64,000 bases of DNA. Origin: Haloplanus rubicundus. GTDB lineage: Archaea > Halobacteriota > Halobacteria > Halobacteriales > Haloferacaceae. Under the pieces are notes generated by a model. The model did not search any database, was not told the DNA's origin, and worked only from the letters and a program-made list of their open reading frames with translations. The stretch lies in NCBI RefSeq assembly GCF_003342675.1, contig NZ_CP031148.1, positions 1,426,001 to 1,490,000 on the forward strand, given 5' to 3'. The translations under genes were made by a program, and so were the position numbers. This document shows, piece by piece, positions 34,548 to 43,000 of this stretch; within the stretch, counting starts at the first letter, position 1; each line of letters opens with the position of its first letter.

Positions 34548-35690
34548 GTGTGGAGCGTGAGTCTCGTCGGTGACCGCGACGTGCCACGGCTGGCGGTGAA
34601 CGGTCTGATCATCCTCGTGATCGCCGCCGTCGTCGCGCCTTTCATCGTGTACGCCGTTCCGGGCGTCGTCGGGGCGGACCACGGACTCGTCGTCCTCTCC
34701 GGCAGCATGGAACCGCGGATGAGTCCCGGCGACGCCGTCATCGTCCGAGAAGTGCCGCCCTCCGAGATCGAACGGCAGGACATTATCACGTACCAACGGC
34801 AGGGAAGCGACACGCCGACGACCCACCGCGTGATCGAGAAGCAGTCGACCGAAAACGGCGTCGCCTACGTCACGAAAGGCGACGCCAACGAGGAGCGTGA
34901 CCGTGGAACCGTCTCACACGATCGGGTAGTGGGCGAGGTCATCTTCGTGATTCCGTTCATCGGTCACGTGATCCAGTTCGCCAACACACAGCTCGGCTTC
35001 CTCGTGCTCGTGCTCACGCCGATGGTGCTGTTCGTCCTCTCGGAGCTTTGGGAACTGGCGAAATCGGTCCGTGACCCCGAAACTGGGGGCGAAGACGGCT
35101 CGCCCGCCGCGGACGAGCCACCGGCTGTGACCACGACGGCTGCGGAGACCAGCTCCACCACCGACGACGAGTCCGACGGCTTCACGCTCACGCGGTCGAG
35201 CCTCCAACTGGTCTTACTCCTCTTCGGGCTGTACGTCCCGTACAGCGCGTACGTAGCGTATACGACCCAGGAAGCGTGGTCTATCGCCGTCGCGACCGGG
35301 ACAGCTATCGGGTTCCTGTTCTGCCTCGTGCTCTATCTGGCCAGCCGCGGTTCCGGTTCGAATTCGGGGGCGACCCGCTCCGTCGACGGCGTCGTCCGGC
35401 GTGGCGAGTTGCCGGCCGGGATCAGTGACCGAACCACGATTCCGCTCGAATCGGTCGAATCGTTGGTCCAGATGGCGCTGGACCGCGACGACTGGGTCAT
35501 CTACGACGAGGAGCAGGACACGTACTACATGACCCGTGACGACGCCCTCTATCTACACCGTGCTGCCCCCGAAACCGACGGTGGGACGGCGGTCGATGGG
35601 GGCGATCCGGCGTCCAACGACACGGTCGATTCGGCGGGGAGCCCCGCGGATGGCGATCACTCGCGACCGACGGGCGGTGATGGGACGTGA
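34548..35690 (+). CDS. SipW-like signal peptidase with extra membrane and C-terminal domains
   Basis: Encodes 380 residues. The N-terminal signal peptidase I part has one helix, then VLSGSMEPRMSPGDAVIV with the catalytic Ser53, and TTHRVIEK with His93 in place of Lys (Ser/His type, as in SipW and the ER enzyme), then TKGDANEERD. After a second helix comes a Thr/Ser/acid linker, two more helices (about residues 220-265) and a soluble C-terminal region with VQMALDRDDWVIYDEEQD, an addition over plain SipW. Start GTG 34548; GTG 34557 is equally possible. The ATG-less start overlaps nothing, while its stop overlaps the next start (GTGA). Confidence 0.85.
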   Translation: MWSVSLVGDRDVPRLAVNGLIILVIAAVVAPFIVYAVPGVVGADHGLVVLSGSMEPRMSPGDAVIVREVPPSEIERQDIITYQRQGSDTPTTHRVIEKQSTENGVAYVTKGDANEERDRGTVSHDRVVGEVIFVIPFIGHVIQFANTQLGFLVLVLTPMVLFVLSELWELAKSVRDPETGGEDGSPAADEPPAVTTTAAETSSTTDDESDGFTLTRSSLQLVLLLFGLYVPYSAYVAYTTQEAWSIAVATGTAIGFLFCLVLYLASRGSGSNSGATRSVDGVVRRGELPAGISDRTTIPLESVESLVQMALDRDDWVIYDEEQDTYYMTRDDALYLHRAAPETDGGTAVDGGDPASNDTVDSAGSPADGDHSRPTGGDGT

Positions 35691-36706
35691 CCGATCCCCG
35701 CTCCCTGTCGCGCCGAAAGCTCCTGTGGGCGCTGACCACCGTGGGAGCTGCGGCGTCGACCGGGGGCGGAGCGGCCGCGCTGTTTCACGACTCGGAGACG
35801 TTCGGCGAGTCGAGGGTATCGGCCGGCGTGGTCGACCTGGAGGCCGAGCCGTCGTGGGGGAACGACGACTCGCTCGGGACGATATCGACGGGTGAGAGCG
35901 GGAGCCGGGAGGTCCGACTCACCCTCGTCGACAACCCGTCCTACGTCTGGTTCCGGACGGAGTGTACACAGTGTCTGGACGTCGAAGAGGCGCTGTACGT
36001 TCGATACGGGATCGACACCAGCGGGGACGGGGAGATAGACATGCCGATCACGGACGGATACATAACCCTCCGCGAGGCACGCGACCGGTTCGGAACCGGC
36101 GAATTCGTCGGTACACTCCAGCCCGACGCGGAGTGGCTGCTCGTCGCCGAGTGGGAGCTTCGTGAATGGGTCGAGGATACCGACGTGTCGCTCTCGTTCG
36201 ACTTCTACGCGACACAAACCCGACACGTGTCCGATCCGAGCGATATCGAGCTTCCGTGGTCCTGTGTGGACTGTGGCGATCCGACGGGTGATCCGTCGGA
36301 CGGGGACGACGTCGTGTCGGAGATAAGCTGGGTGGCGTTCTGTGGCAGTTCGGCGTTCGACACCGACTTCACACCGCAGCTGACCGACGAGGGTCGGACG
36401 CTCCTGCTCGACACCGACGCGTACACGATCCCCGATACGGTCGAGACGGTCGCGATCAAGTACGGACGGACGATCGAGGTCTTCACGTACGGTAGTCAGG
36501 ACTCGCTCACGGTCGGCGTCAACGACGGGACCACGTACCCGAAACTGGACGGACGGGGTAACGGGTACGCGAACACCTCTCGCAGCAGTTCGAACTTCTG
36601 TGACGGCGAGGACGGCTGTAAGTACGAGTTCGACGACGGCGAGTGGGAATGCACCAACGGGAGGCCGAACCGCGCGCTTCGCGGTCGTCTCGGAGGTAAG
36701 CGCTGA
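35687..36706 (+). CDS. SipW-type signal protein, Cys-containing secreted subunit
   Basis: Encodes 339 residues from GTG 35687. The N-terminal SLSRRKLLWALTTVGAA followed by ALFHDSETFGESRVSAG is a SipW-dependent signal variant. The mature part has CTQC and CVDC pairs, an acidic beta-rich core resembling the TasA-like scaffold (SGSREVRLTLVDNPSYVW), and a second region from residue about 205 (VSEISWVAFCGSSAFDTDF) of unknown type, perhaps a separate adhesion or fibre domain. Start overlaps the sipW stop; stop overlaps the next gene (TGATG), so translation is coupled. Confidence 0.8.
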   Translation: MTDPRSLSRRKLLWALTTVGAAASTGGGAAALFHDSETFGESRVSAGVVDLEAEPSWGNDDSLGTISTGESGSREVRLTLVDNPSYVWFRTECTQCLDVEEALYVRYGIDTSGDGEIDMPITDGYITLREARDRFGTGEFVGTLQPDAEWLLVAEWELREWVEDTDVSLSFDFYATQTRHVSDPSDIELPWSCVDCGDPTGDPSDGDDVVSEISWVAFCGSSAFDTDFTPQLTDEGRTLLLDTDAYTIPDTVETVAIKYGRTIEVFTYGSQDSLTVGVNDGTTYPKLDGRGNGYANTSRSSSNFCDGEDGCKYEFDDGEWECTNGRPNRALRGRLGGKR

Positions 36707-38943
36707 TGTCGCGACTCGACGATCCCGGATTCGACTGGACGGCCGTCGTCACGCTCTTCGTCGTGTTCGCTGTCGTCGTCTCCGGCGCCGGTGGCGGGAC
36801 GTACGCCGTTCTCTCCGACATCGAGAACACCACGGGGACCCTGTCCATCGAACAGGTCGTCCAGAACGAGCAGTACCAGGTCTACGATGTCTCTTGTGAC
36901 GTGATCGAGGAGGGCAACGTCGTCGAGACGTCCTCCGACGCCAGCGAGATGAGAAGCCTCCGGGACTTCGAGATCCCGGATCGGGAGGGCTGTGTCAAGG
37001 TGTCCGTCTGGCTCCAACCCTCTGCATTCGGCGATTCGTCGCCAAAGAACGCGACCATCGCCCACCGGCACGAGGGAGAGTGGAAGTACCTCAACACCTC
37101 GGTCAAGTGGAACACCGAAGGCTGGATGATCGAGCTGTCGGCGTACACGGAGAGCTACAGTCCGTTCGCCGTGTTCGTCCCCAACGAATCACGGCAGACC
37201 ACGCAGTTCGCCGACCCCCTCGTCCCGGCGAACGCGTCGACGGATAACGGAACGGCGGCACCGACGGTGACGCCCACGCCGACACCGACAGCCACTCCGA
37301 CGCCGACACCCGAGCCGACGGCGCCGCCCACGCCGACACCGACAGCCACTCCGACGCCGACACCCGAGCCGACGGCGCCGCCCACGGACGAGCAGGACTC
37401 CGGTGGTGGTGGCGGTGGCGGCGGCGGTGCGTCTGGAGCGGCGACGGACGACGATGACCACGGGTCCGACTTCGCCGACGATGACGACGGTTCCGACACC
37501 TCGTCCGACGAGTCGACGAACCCATCCGAGGACGGCTCGGAGGACGAGAGTTCCGGTGAGGGTGCGGACGAGTCGTCGGACGAGAATTCGACGGACGATG
37601 GTTCGGAGGAGTCGTCCACCGACGGCGAGTCGGATGATGAATCGGAGGACACCTCCGGTGACGACGAGTCGGACGATGGAACGGACGACGAGTCGGACGA
37701 TGGAACGGACGACGAGTCGGACGATGGAACGGACGATACCTCGGGCGACGACGGATCGGAGGACACCTCCGGTGACGACGAGTCGGACGATGGAACGGAC
37801 GACGAGTCGGACGATGGAACGGACGATACCTCGGGCGACGACGGATCGGAGAACACCTCCGGTGACGACGAGTCGGACGATGGAACGGACGACGAGTCGG
37901 ACGATGGAACGGACGATACCTCGGGCGACGACGGATCGGAGAACACCTCCGGTGACGACGAGTCGGACGATGGAACGGACGACGAGTCGGACGATGGAAC
38001 GGACGACGAGTCGGACGATGGAACGGACGACGAGTCGGACGATGGAACGGACGACGAGTCGGACGATGGAACGGACGATACCTCGGGCGACGACGGATCG
38101 GAGGACACCTCCGGTGACGACGAGTCGGACGATGGAACGGACGACGAGTCGGACGATGGAACGGACGATACCTCGGGCGACGACGGATCGGAGAACACCT
38201 CCGGTGACGACGAGTCGGACGATGGAACGGACGACGAGTCGGACGATGGAACGGACGATACCTCGGGCGACGACGGATCGGAGAACACCTCCGGTGACGA
38301 CGAGTCGGACGATGGAACGGACGACGAGTCGGACGATGGAACGGACGACGAGTCGGACGATGGAACGGACGACGAGTCGGACGATGGAACGGACGACGAG
38401 TCGGACGATGGAACGGACGACGAGTCGGACGATGGAACGGACGATACCTCGGGCGACGACGGATCGGAGAACACCTCCGGTGACGACGAGTCGGACGATG
38501 GAACGGACGACGAGTCGGACGATGGAACGGACGATACCTCGGGCGACGACGGATCGGAGAACACCTCCGGTGACGACGAGTCGGACGATGGAACGGACGA
38601 CGAGTCGGACGATGGAACGGACGACGAGTCGGACGATGGAACGGACGATACCTCGGGCGACGACGGATCGGAGGACACCTCCGGTGACGACGAGTCGGAC
38701 GATGGAACGGACGATACCTCCGGTGATGACGGGTCGACCGATGGAGGGGACACCTCCGGCGATGACGGGTCGACCGATGGAGCAGACGACAACGAGTCGG
38801 ATGACGGATCGGATGACACCTCCGGTGATGACGGGTCGACCGATGGAGGGGGCACCTCCGGTGACGACGGCGGCTCGGACGGGAGCAGCAGCGGCAGTAG
38901 CCCGTCCGGATCGGACGGAAGCACTAGCGACGACTCACAATGA
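36706..38943 (+). CDS. Very acidic repeat surface protein, SipW-type N-terminus
   Basis: Encodes 745 residues. One N-terminal membrane or signal helix (residues 11-30) runs into TYAVLSDIENTTGTLS, a SipW-type segment. A globular domain follows (to about 170) that ends ESYSPFAVFVPNES, like the PGF-pre-PGF region. Then come PT-rich repeats (TPTPTATPTPTPEPTA, twice), a Gly run, and about 500 residues built from DESDDGTD and DTSGDDGSENTSGD units. No C-terminal membrane anchor or PGF-CTERM-like end is seen. GGAGGT precedes ATG 36706, which overlaps the previous stop. Probably an extended, Ca2+-binding or spacer-like surface chain. Confidence 0.82.
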   Translation: MSRLDDPGFDWTAVVTLFVVFAVVVSGAGGGTYAVLSDIENTTGTLSIEQVVQNEQYQVYDVSCDVIEEGNVVETSSDASEMRSLRDFEIPDREGCVKVSVWLQPSAFGDSSPKNATIAHRHEGEWKYLNTSVKWNTEGWMIELSAYTESYSPFAVFVPNESRQTTQFADPLVPANASTDNGTAAPTVTPTPTPTATPTPTPEPTAPPTPTPTATPTPTPEPTAPPTDEQDSGGGGGGGGGASGAATDDDDHGSDFADDDDGSDTSSDESTNPSEDGSEDESSGEGADESSDENSTDDGSEESSTDGESDDESEDTSGDDESDDGTDDESDDGTDDESDDGTDDTSGDDGSEDTSGDDESDDGTDDESDDGTDDTSGDDGSENTSGDDESDDGTDDESDDGTDDTSGDDGSENTSGDDESDDGTDDESDDGTDDESDDGTDDESDDGTDDESDDGTDDTSGDDGSEDTSGDDESDDGTDDESDDGTDDTSGDDGSENTSGDDESDDGTDDESDDGTDDTSGDDGSENTSGDDESDDGTDDESDDGTDDESDDGTDDESDDGTDDESDDGTDDESDDGTDDTSGDDGSENTSGDDESDDGTDDESDDGTDDTSGDDGSENTSGDDESDDGTDDESDDGTDDESDDGTDDTSGDDGSEDTSGDDESDDGTDDTSGDDGSTDGGDTSGDDGSTDGADDNESDDGSDDTSGDDGSTDGGGTSGDDGGSDGSSSGSSPSGSDGSTSDDSQ
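37663..38712 (+). repeat. 24-bp tandem repeat array inside the acidic surface protein gene
   Basis: Twenty-eight near-identical 24-bp units (encoding DESDDGTD) in ten runs of 3, 2, 2, 5, 2, 2, 6, 2, 3 and 1, each run separated by a 42-bp unit (DTSGDDGSE[D/N]TSGD). The DNA, not only the protein, is repeated almost without change, so recent in-frame expansion and contraction is likely. Length variation between strains or within assemblies should be expected here. Confidence 0.95.
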
Positions 38944-39158
38944 CTCTGGGTGACGCCGAACTGTTACGGGCGGTCCGCCGGTTCCGACGCGCGATCAGCA
39001 ACCAGTCGACCCGTCGATGGCTCGGCCCCCTCGTCGGTACTGGCTCGTGGCTCCTCAGGCTCTCGGGGATGCGGCCACGCGCACCGAAGCGAAACGTCAT
39101 CCTCGGGCTGATTTATCTCTACGCGCTGCTGGTTCTGGTGTCGGTCGGTTCTGTCTGA
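38940..39158 (+). CDS. Small membrane protein at end of sipW operon
   Basis: Encodes 72 residues. The basic N-terminal half (AVRRFRRAISNQSTRRW) is followed by one hydrophobic helix at the end (VILGLIYLYALLVLVSVGSV). The start ATG overlaps the previous stop (ATGA), so it is cotranslated with the repeat protein. No family recognised; it may be an anchor or accessory to the SipW machinery. Confidence 0.7.
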   Translation: MTLGDAELLRAVRRFRRAISNQSTRRWLGPLVGTGSWLLRLSGMRPRAPKRNVILGLIYLYALLVLVSVGSV

Positions 39159-39233
39159 CTGTCGTAACGCCTAATAGTCGAACACACCTTTTTTGGACAA
39201 TGAGAGTAACACGAACGCAACGGAGGTGGGACC

Positions 39234-39923
39234 GTGGGGGTTGAAATAAAGGAGTCCGCCGTCTCGGACGCGGCGTTCGAGGAAATGAAGCAGTTCGTCT
39301 CGGACTACCTCGCCGCGAGCGTCGAGAACGAGGACGACGGCGGGCGGATGCGGTGGTATCCGTGGCACAGCGCCGAGTACCGATTCAACCACACGCTGAA
39401 CGTCGTCGACCTGGCGGCCGATATCGCCCGCCGCGAAGGCGCCGACGTCGACGTGGTTCGCGTGGCGGCGCTGTTTCACGACATCGCGAAACTCGAAGCC
39501 GAACAGGAACGCCACGCCGACGAGGGTGCGCGCGTCGCTCGCGAATACCTCACGACGCGCGGGGACCATCCACAGTCGTTCGTCGACCAGGTGACCCAGT
39601 CCGTCCGCGAGCACTCCTATCAGGGTACTCTCGACGACGTGTCGCTGGAGACCCAGTGTCTCATCGAGGCCGACATTCTGGACAAGATCGGTGCCAACGG
39701 CGCCGTATTGATGCTCCTGCGGATGGGATACGAGTCACGCACGCACATGGACGCGGGCGAGATGATCGACCGCGTCCTCGAACGCGGGCACGACGCCGCC
39801 GACCGGGTCGAGAGCGACGCGGCAGAGAGCGTCGCTCATCAGCGACTCAAGCGCGTGAAGTGGTTCCGCGAGTGGCTCGAAGACGAAGTGCCAGGTATCG
39901 ACGAACGAGACGCGGACGCGTAA
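39234..39923 (+). CDS. HD-domain metal-dependent phosphohydrolase
   Basis: Encodes 229 residues. The HD pattern is visible as RFNHTLNVVDLA (first His), ALFHDIAKLEAE (HD doublet), and REHSYQG, with EADILDKIGANGAVLM supplying the final Asp. Such enzymes hydrolyse nucleotides or cyclic nucleotides. The start is taken as GTG 39234 because it is preceded by a GGAGG-type site at 39222-39226; the next codons (GVEIKESAV) suit a protein start. It follows the sipW operon but after a T-rich promoter-like gap, so probably separate. Confidence 0.85.
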   Translation: MGVEIKESAVSDAAFEEMKQFVSDYLAASVENEDDGGRMRWYPWHSAEYRFNHTLNVVDLAADIARREGADVDVVRVAALFHDIAKLEAEQERHADEGARVAREYLTTRGDHPQSFVDQVTQSVREHSYQGTLDDVSLETQCLIEADILDKIGANGAVLMLLRMGYESRTHMDAGEMIDRVLERGHDAADRVESDAAESVAHQRLKRVKWFREWLEDEVPGIDERDADA

Positions 39924-39991
39924 CCCTGGGGTCGTTTTTCGATCGCCCCGTTCCGTCGCCGCAGTCTGAGCGCCCGCTCTACAGTTCGAAA

Positions 39992-40008
39992 CGGGGGCCT
40001 CGCCCCCG
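39992..40008 (-). terminator. Hairpin CGGGGGC-CTC-GCCCCCG between convergent genes
   Basis: Perfect 7-bp stem with a 3-nt loop between the 3' ends of the HD gene and gltB. A second, imperfect hairpin around a TTTTT run (39928-39949) lies closer to the HD gene. Together they can stop transcription in both directions. Confidence 0.5.
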
Positions 40009-40017
40009 CCGCCTCGA

Positions 40018-43000
40018 TCAGTCGTCGCCAGTCTGGACCGTTCCCGCACCGATTTCGGCGCCACCGGCCTTCGACGCCGGTTCGGGGAGGTCAGTGCGCA
40101 CGTCCTCGCGGCTCTCCTCGGCGATGACCTCGGCGTACGCGTCGGGCATCACCTTCGTGAAGTTCAGGACTTCGGTGCCCCAGTCGTCGAGGAGCGTCGC
40201 TGCACGGTCGCTGTCGGTGTAGGCCGCGTGGTTCTCGACCATCCGGCGGAGCATGGCCTCGTCGGACTCCTCGAGGTCGTGGTGGATGGTCACCATGCCC
40301 TCGTTGGCGCGCTCCTGGAAGTCGCCGTCGGGGTCGTAGACGTAGGCGATTCCGCCGGACATCCCGGCCGCGAAGTTCCGCCCCGTCTCGCCGAGGACGG
40401 CGACGACGCCGCCGGTCATGTACTCGCAGCCGTGGTCGCCGACGCCCTCGACGACGGCTTTCACGCCGCTGTTGCGGACGGCGAAGCGCTCGCCAGCGAG
40501 GCCGTTGACGTAGAGTTCGCCCTGCGTCGCGCCGTAGAGACAGACGTTGCCGACGAGGATGTTGTCCGCGGGGTCGTACGCGGCCGTTTCGGGCGTCCGG
40601 ACGATCACCTTGCCGCCCGAGAGCCCTTTGCCGACGTAGTCGTTGGCGGCGCCGACGAGTTCCATCGTCACGCCGTTGGCGAGGAAGGCGCCGAAGCTCT
40701 GGCCGGCGATGCCGTCGAACGTACAGGAGATGGTGTCCTCGGGGAGGCCGCTCTCGCCGTAGCGCCGCGAGATGCGGTTCGAGAGCATGGCGCCGACTGC
40801 ACGGTCACCGTTCGAGATGTCCCGTCGGATGTGGATCGGCTCACCCTCCTCTATTGCGTCGGAGGCTTCGCCGATCAGGTCGCGGTCGAGGTGGGTCTGC
40901 ACGTCCGCGTGCTTCTGTTCACGAACCTTGTGACGTTCGCCGCCCTCGGGTTCGGCGATGATGGCCGACAGGTCGAGGTGTTTGGCCTTCGGGTGGTCGG
41001 TTTCGGTCTGTTTCAGGAGGCCGGGGCGACCGATCATCTCTTCGACCGACCGGAAGCCGAGTTCGGCCATGATCTCCCGCAGTTCCTCCGCGAGGAACGC
41101 CATGTAGTTGATGACGTGGTCCGGCTGGCCCGTGAAGCGGTCGCGCAGGTCCTCGTCCTGCGTGGCGACTCCCGTCGGACAGTTGTTGGTGTGGCAGATG
41201 CGGGCCATCACACAGCCGGAGGTGATGAGGCTGGCGGTGCCGAAGACGTACTCCTCGGCGCCGAGCAGCGCGGCGATGGCAACGTCGCGGCCGGTCATCA
41301 TGCCGCCGTCGGTGGAGACGCGGATGCGGTCGCGCAGCCCCGTCGCGCGGAGCATCTGGTTGGCCTCGGCGAGGCCGAGTTCCCACGGGAGCCCCGCGTT
41401 CTTGATCGACGTCTTCGGCGACGCGCCGGTGCCGCCGGAGTGGCCCGAGATGTGGACCACGTCGGCGTTGGCCTTTGCGACGCCGGCGGCGATGGTGCCG
41501 ATGCCCGCTTCCGCGACGAGTTTCACGTTGATGTCGGCCTCGGGGTTGGCCGTCTTCAGGTCGTGGATCAACTGTTTGAGGTCCTCGATGGAGTAGATGT
41601 CGTGAAGTGGGGGCGGCGAGATGAGGCCGACGCCCGGCGTGGAGTAGCGGACGTGGGCGATCATCTCGTTGACCTTCTTCCCGGGCAGGTGGCCGCCCTC
41701 GCCCGGCTTGGAGCCTTGGGCCATCTTGATCTGCAGCTCTTCGGCCGAGGAGAGGTAGTTCGACGTGACGCCGAACCGGCCGGACGCGACCTGCTTGATG
41801 TTACACTCCTTTTCGGTGTCGAAGCGCTCGGGGGGTTCGCCACCTTCGCCGGTGTTGGACTTCCCGCCGATGCGGTTCATCGCGATGGAGTTCGTCTCGT
41901 GGGCCTCCGGCGAGAGCGACCCGAGCGACATGGCGGCCGTCGAGAATCGCTCGACGATTTCGTGGACGGGCTGAACTTCGTCGAGCGGGACCGGATCGCG
42001 GTCGCTGTCGAACTCCAGCAGTCCGCGAAGGGTCTGGAGGTTCTCGCGCTGGTCGTTGATCAGCGCCGCGAACTCCTGGTACTTCTCGTAGTTCCCCGAG
42101 CGGACCGCCTGCTGGAGCGTCCCGACCGTCTTCGGGTTCCACTGGTGGTGGATGCCGTTCGAGCGGTGTTCGTACTCGCCCTGTCGTTCGAGCTCCGGAT
42201 CGGCACCGTAGGCGACGGCGTGGCGCGTCAGGAGGTCCTCTTCGAGCTGCGGGATGCCGATGCCTTCCGTTCGAATCTCCGTCCCTTCGAAGTACTCGCG
42301 GATGAACTCGGAGGAGAGGCCGACGGCCTCGAAGATCTGGGCGCCCTGGTAGCTCTCGACGGTCGAGATGCCCATCTTCGCCATCGTCTTCAGGAGGCCG
42401 TCCTCGAGGGCCTTCTTGTAGTGGGAGATGGCCTCGGCCTCCTCGGCGCCGTCGGGGCCGGCGACGATGTCACAGATGCTCTGGTAGGCGAGGTAGGGGT
42501 TGACCGCGTCGGCGCCGTAGCCGACGAGGGTCGCGAGGTGGTGGACCTCTCGCGGGTCGCCGGACTCGACGACGAGGCCGGCGTGGTTGCGGAGGCCGTT
42601 GCGGACGAGCGCGTGGTGGACGCCGCCGGTGGCGAGCAGGCTCGGAATCGGCACCCGATCCGGTCCCGTGTTCCGGTCGGAGAGGACGACGATGTCCACG
42701 CCGGCTTCGATGGCCGCGCGGGCGTCGCGGCGCAGGTCCTCGACGGCCGCCTCGAGGTCGCCGTCTTTCTCGTAGGTCATGTCGACGATGGCCGAGGAGA
42801 ACTCGCCCTCGAGGTCCTTGATCTCCGCCGTCTGTGCGTCCGTCAGGACCGGCGAATCGACGACGAGCTGGCGGGCGTGTTCCGGCGTCTCGTCGAGGAG
42901 GTTGCGCTGGGGACCGAGCCGGGATTCGAGGCTCGTCACCAGTTCCTCGCGGATGTAGTCGATGGGCGGGTTCGACACCTGCGCGAACAGCTGTTTGAAG

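Noticed and set aside
34237-34560. A 107-codon frame before sipW
   Set aside because: Low acidity, overlaps the hairpin and promoter region, and overlaps the sipW start.
37663-38712. CRISPR-like repeat array
   Set aside because: Units are tandem, in frame within a protein gene and separated by repeated rather than unique sequence, with no cas genes.
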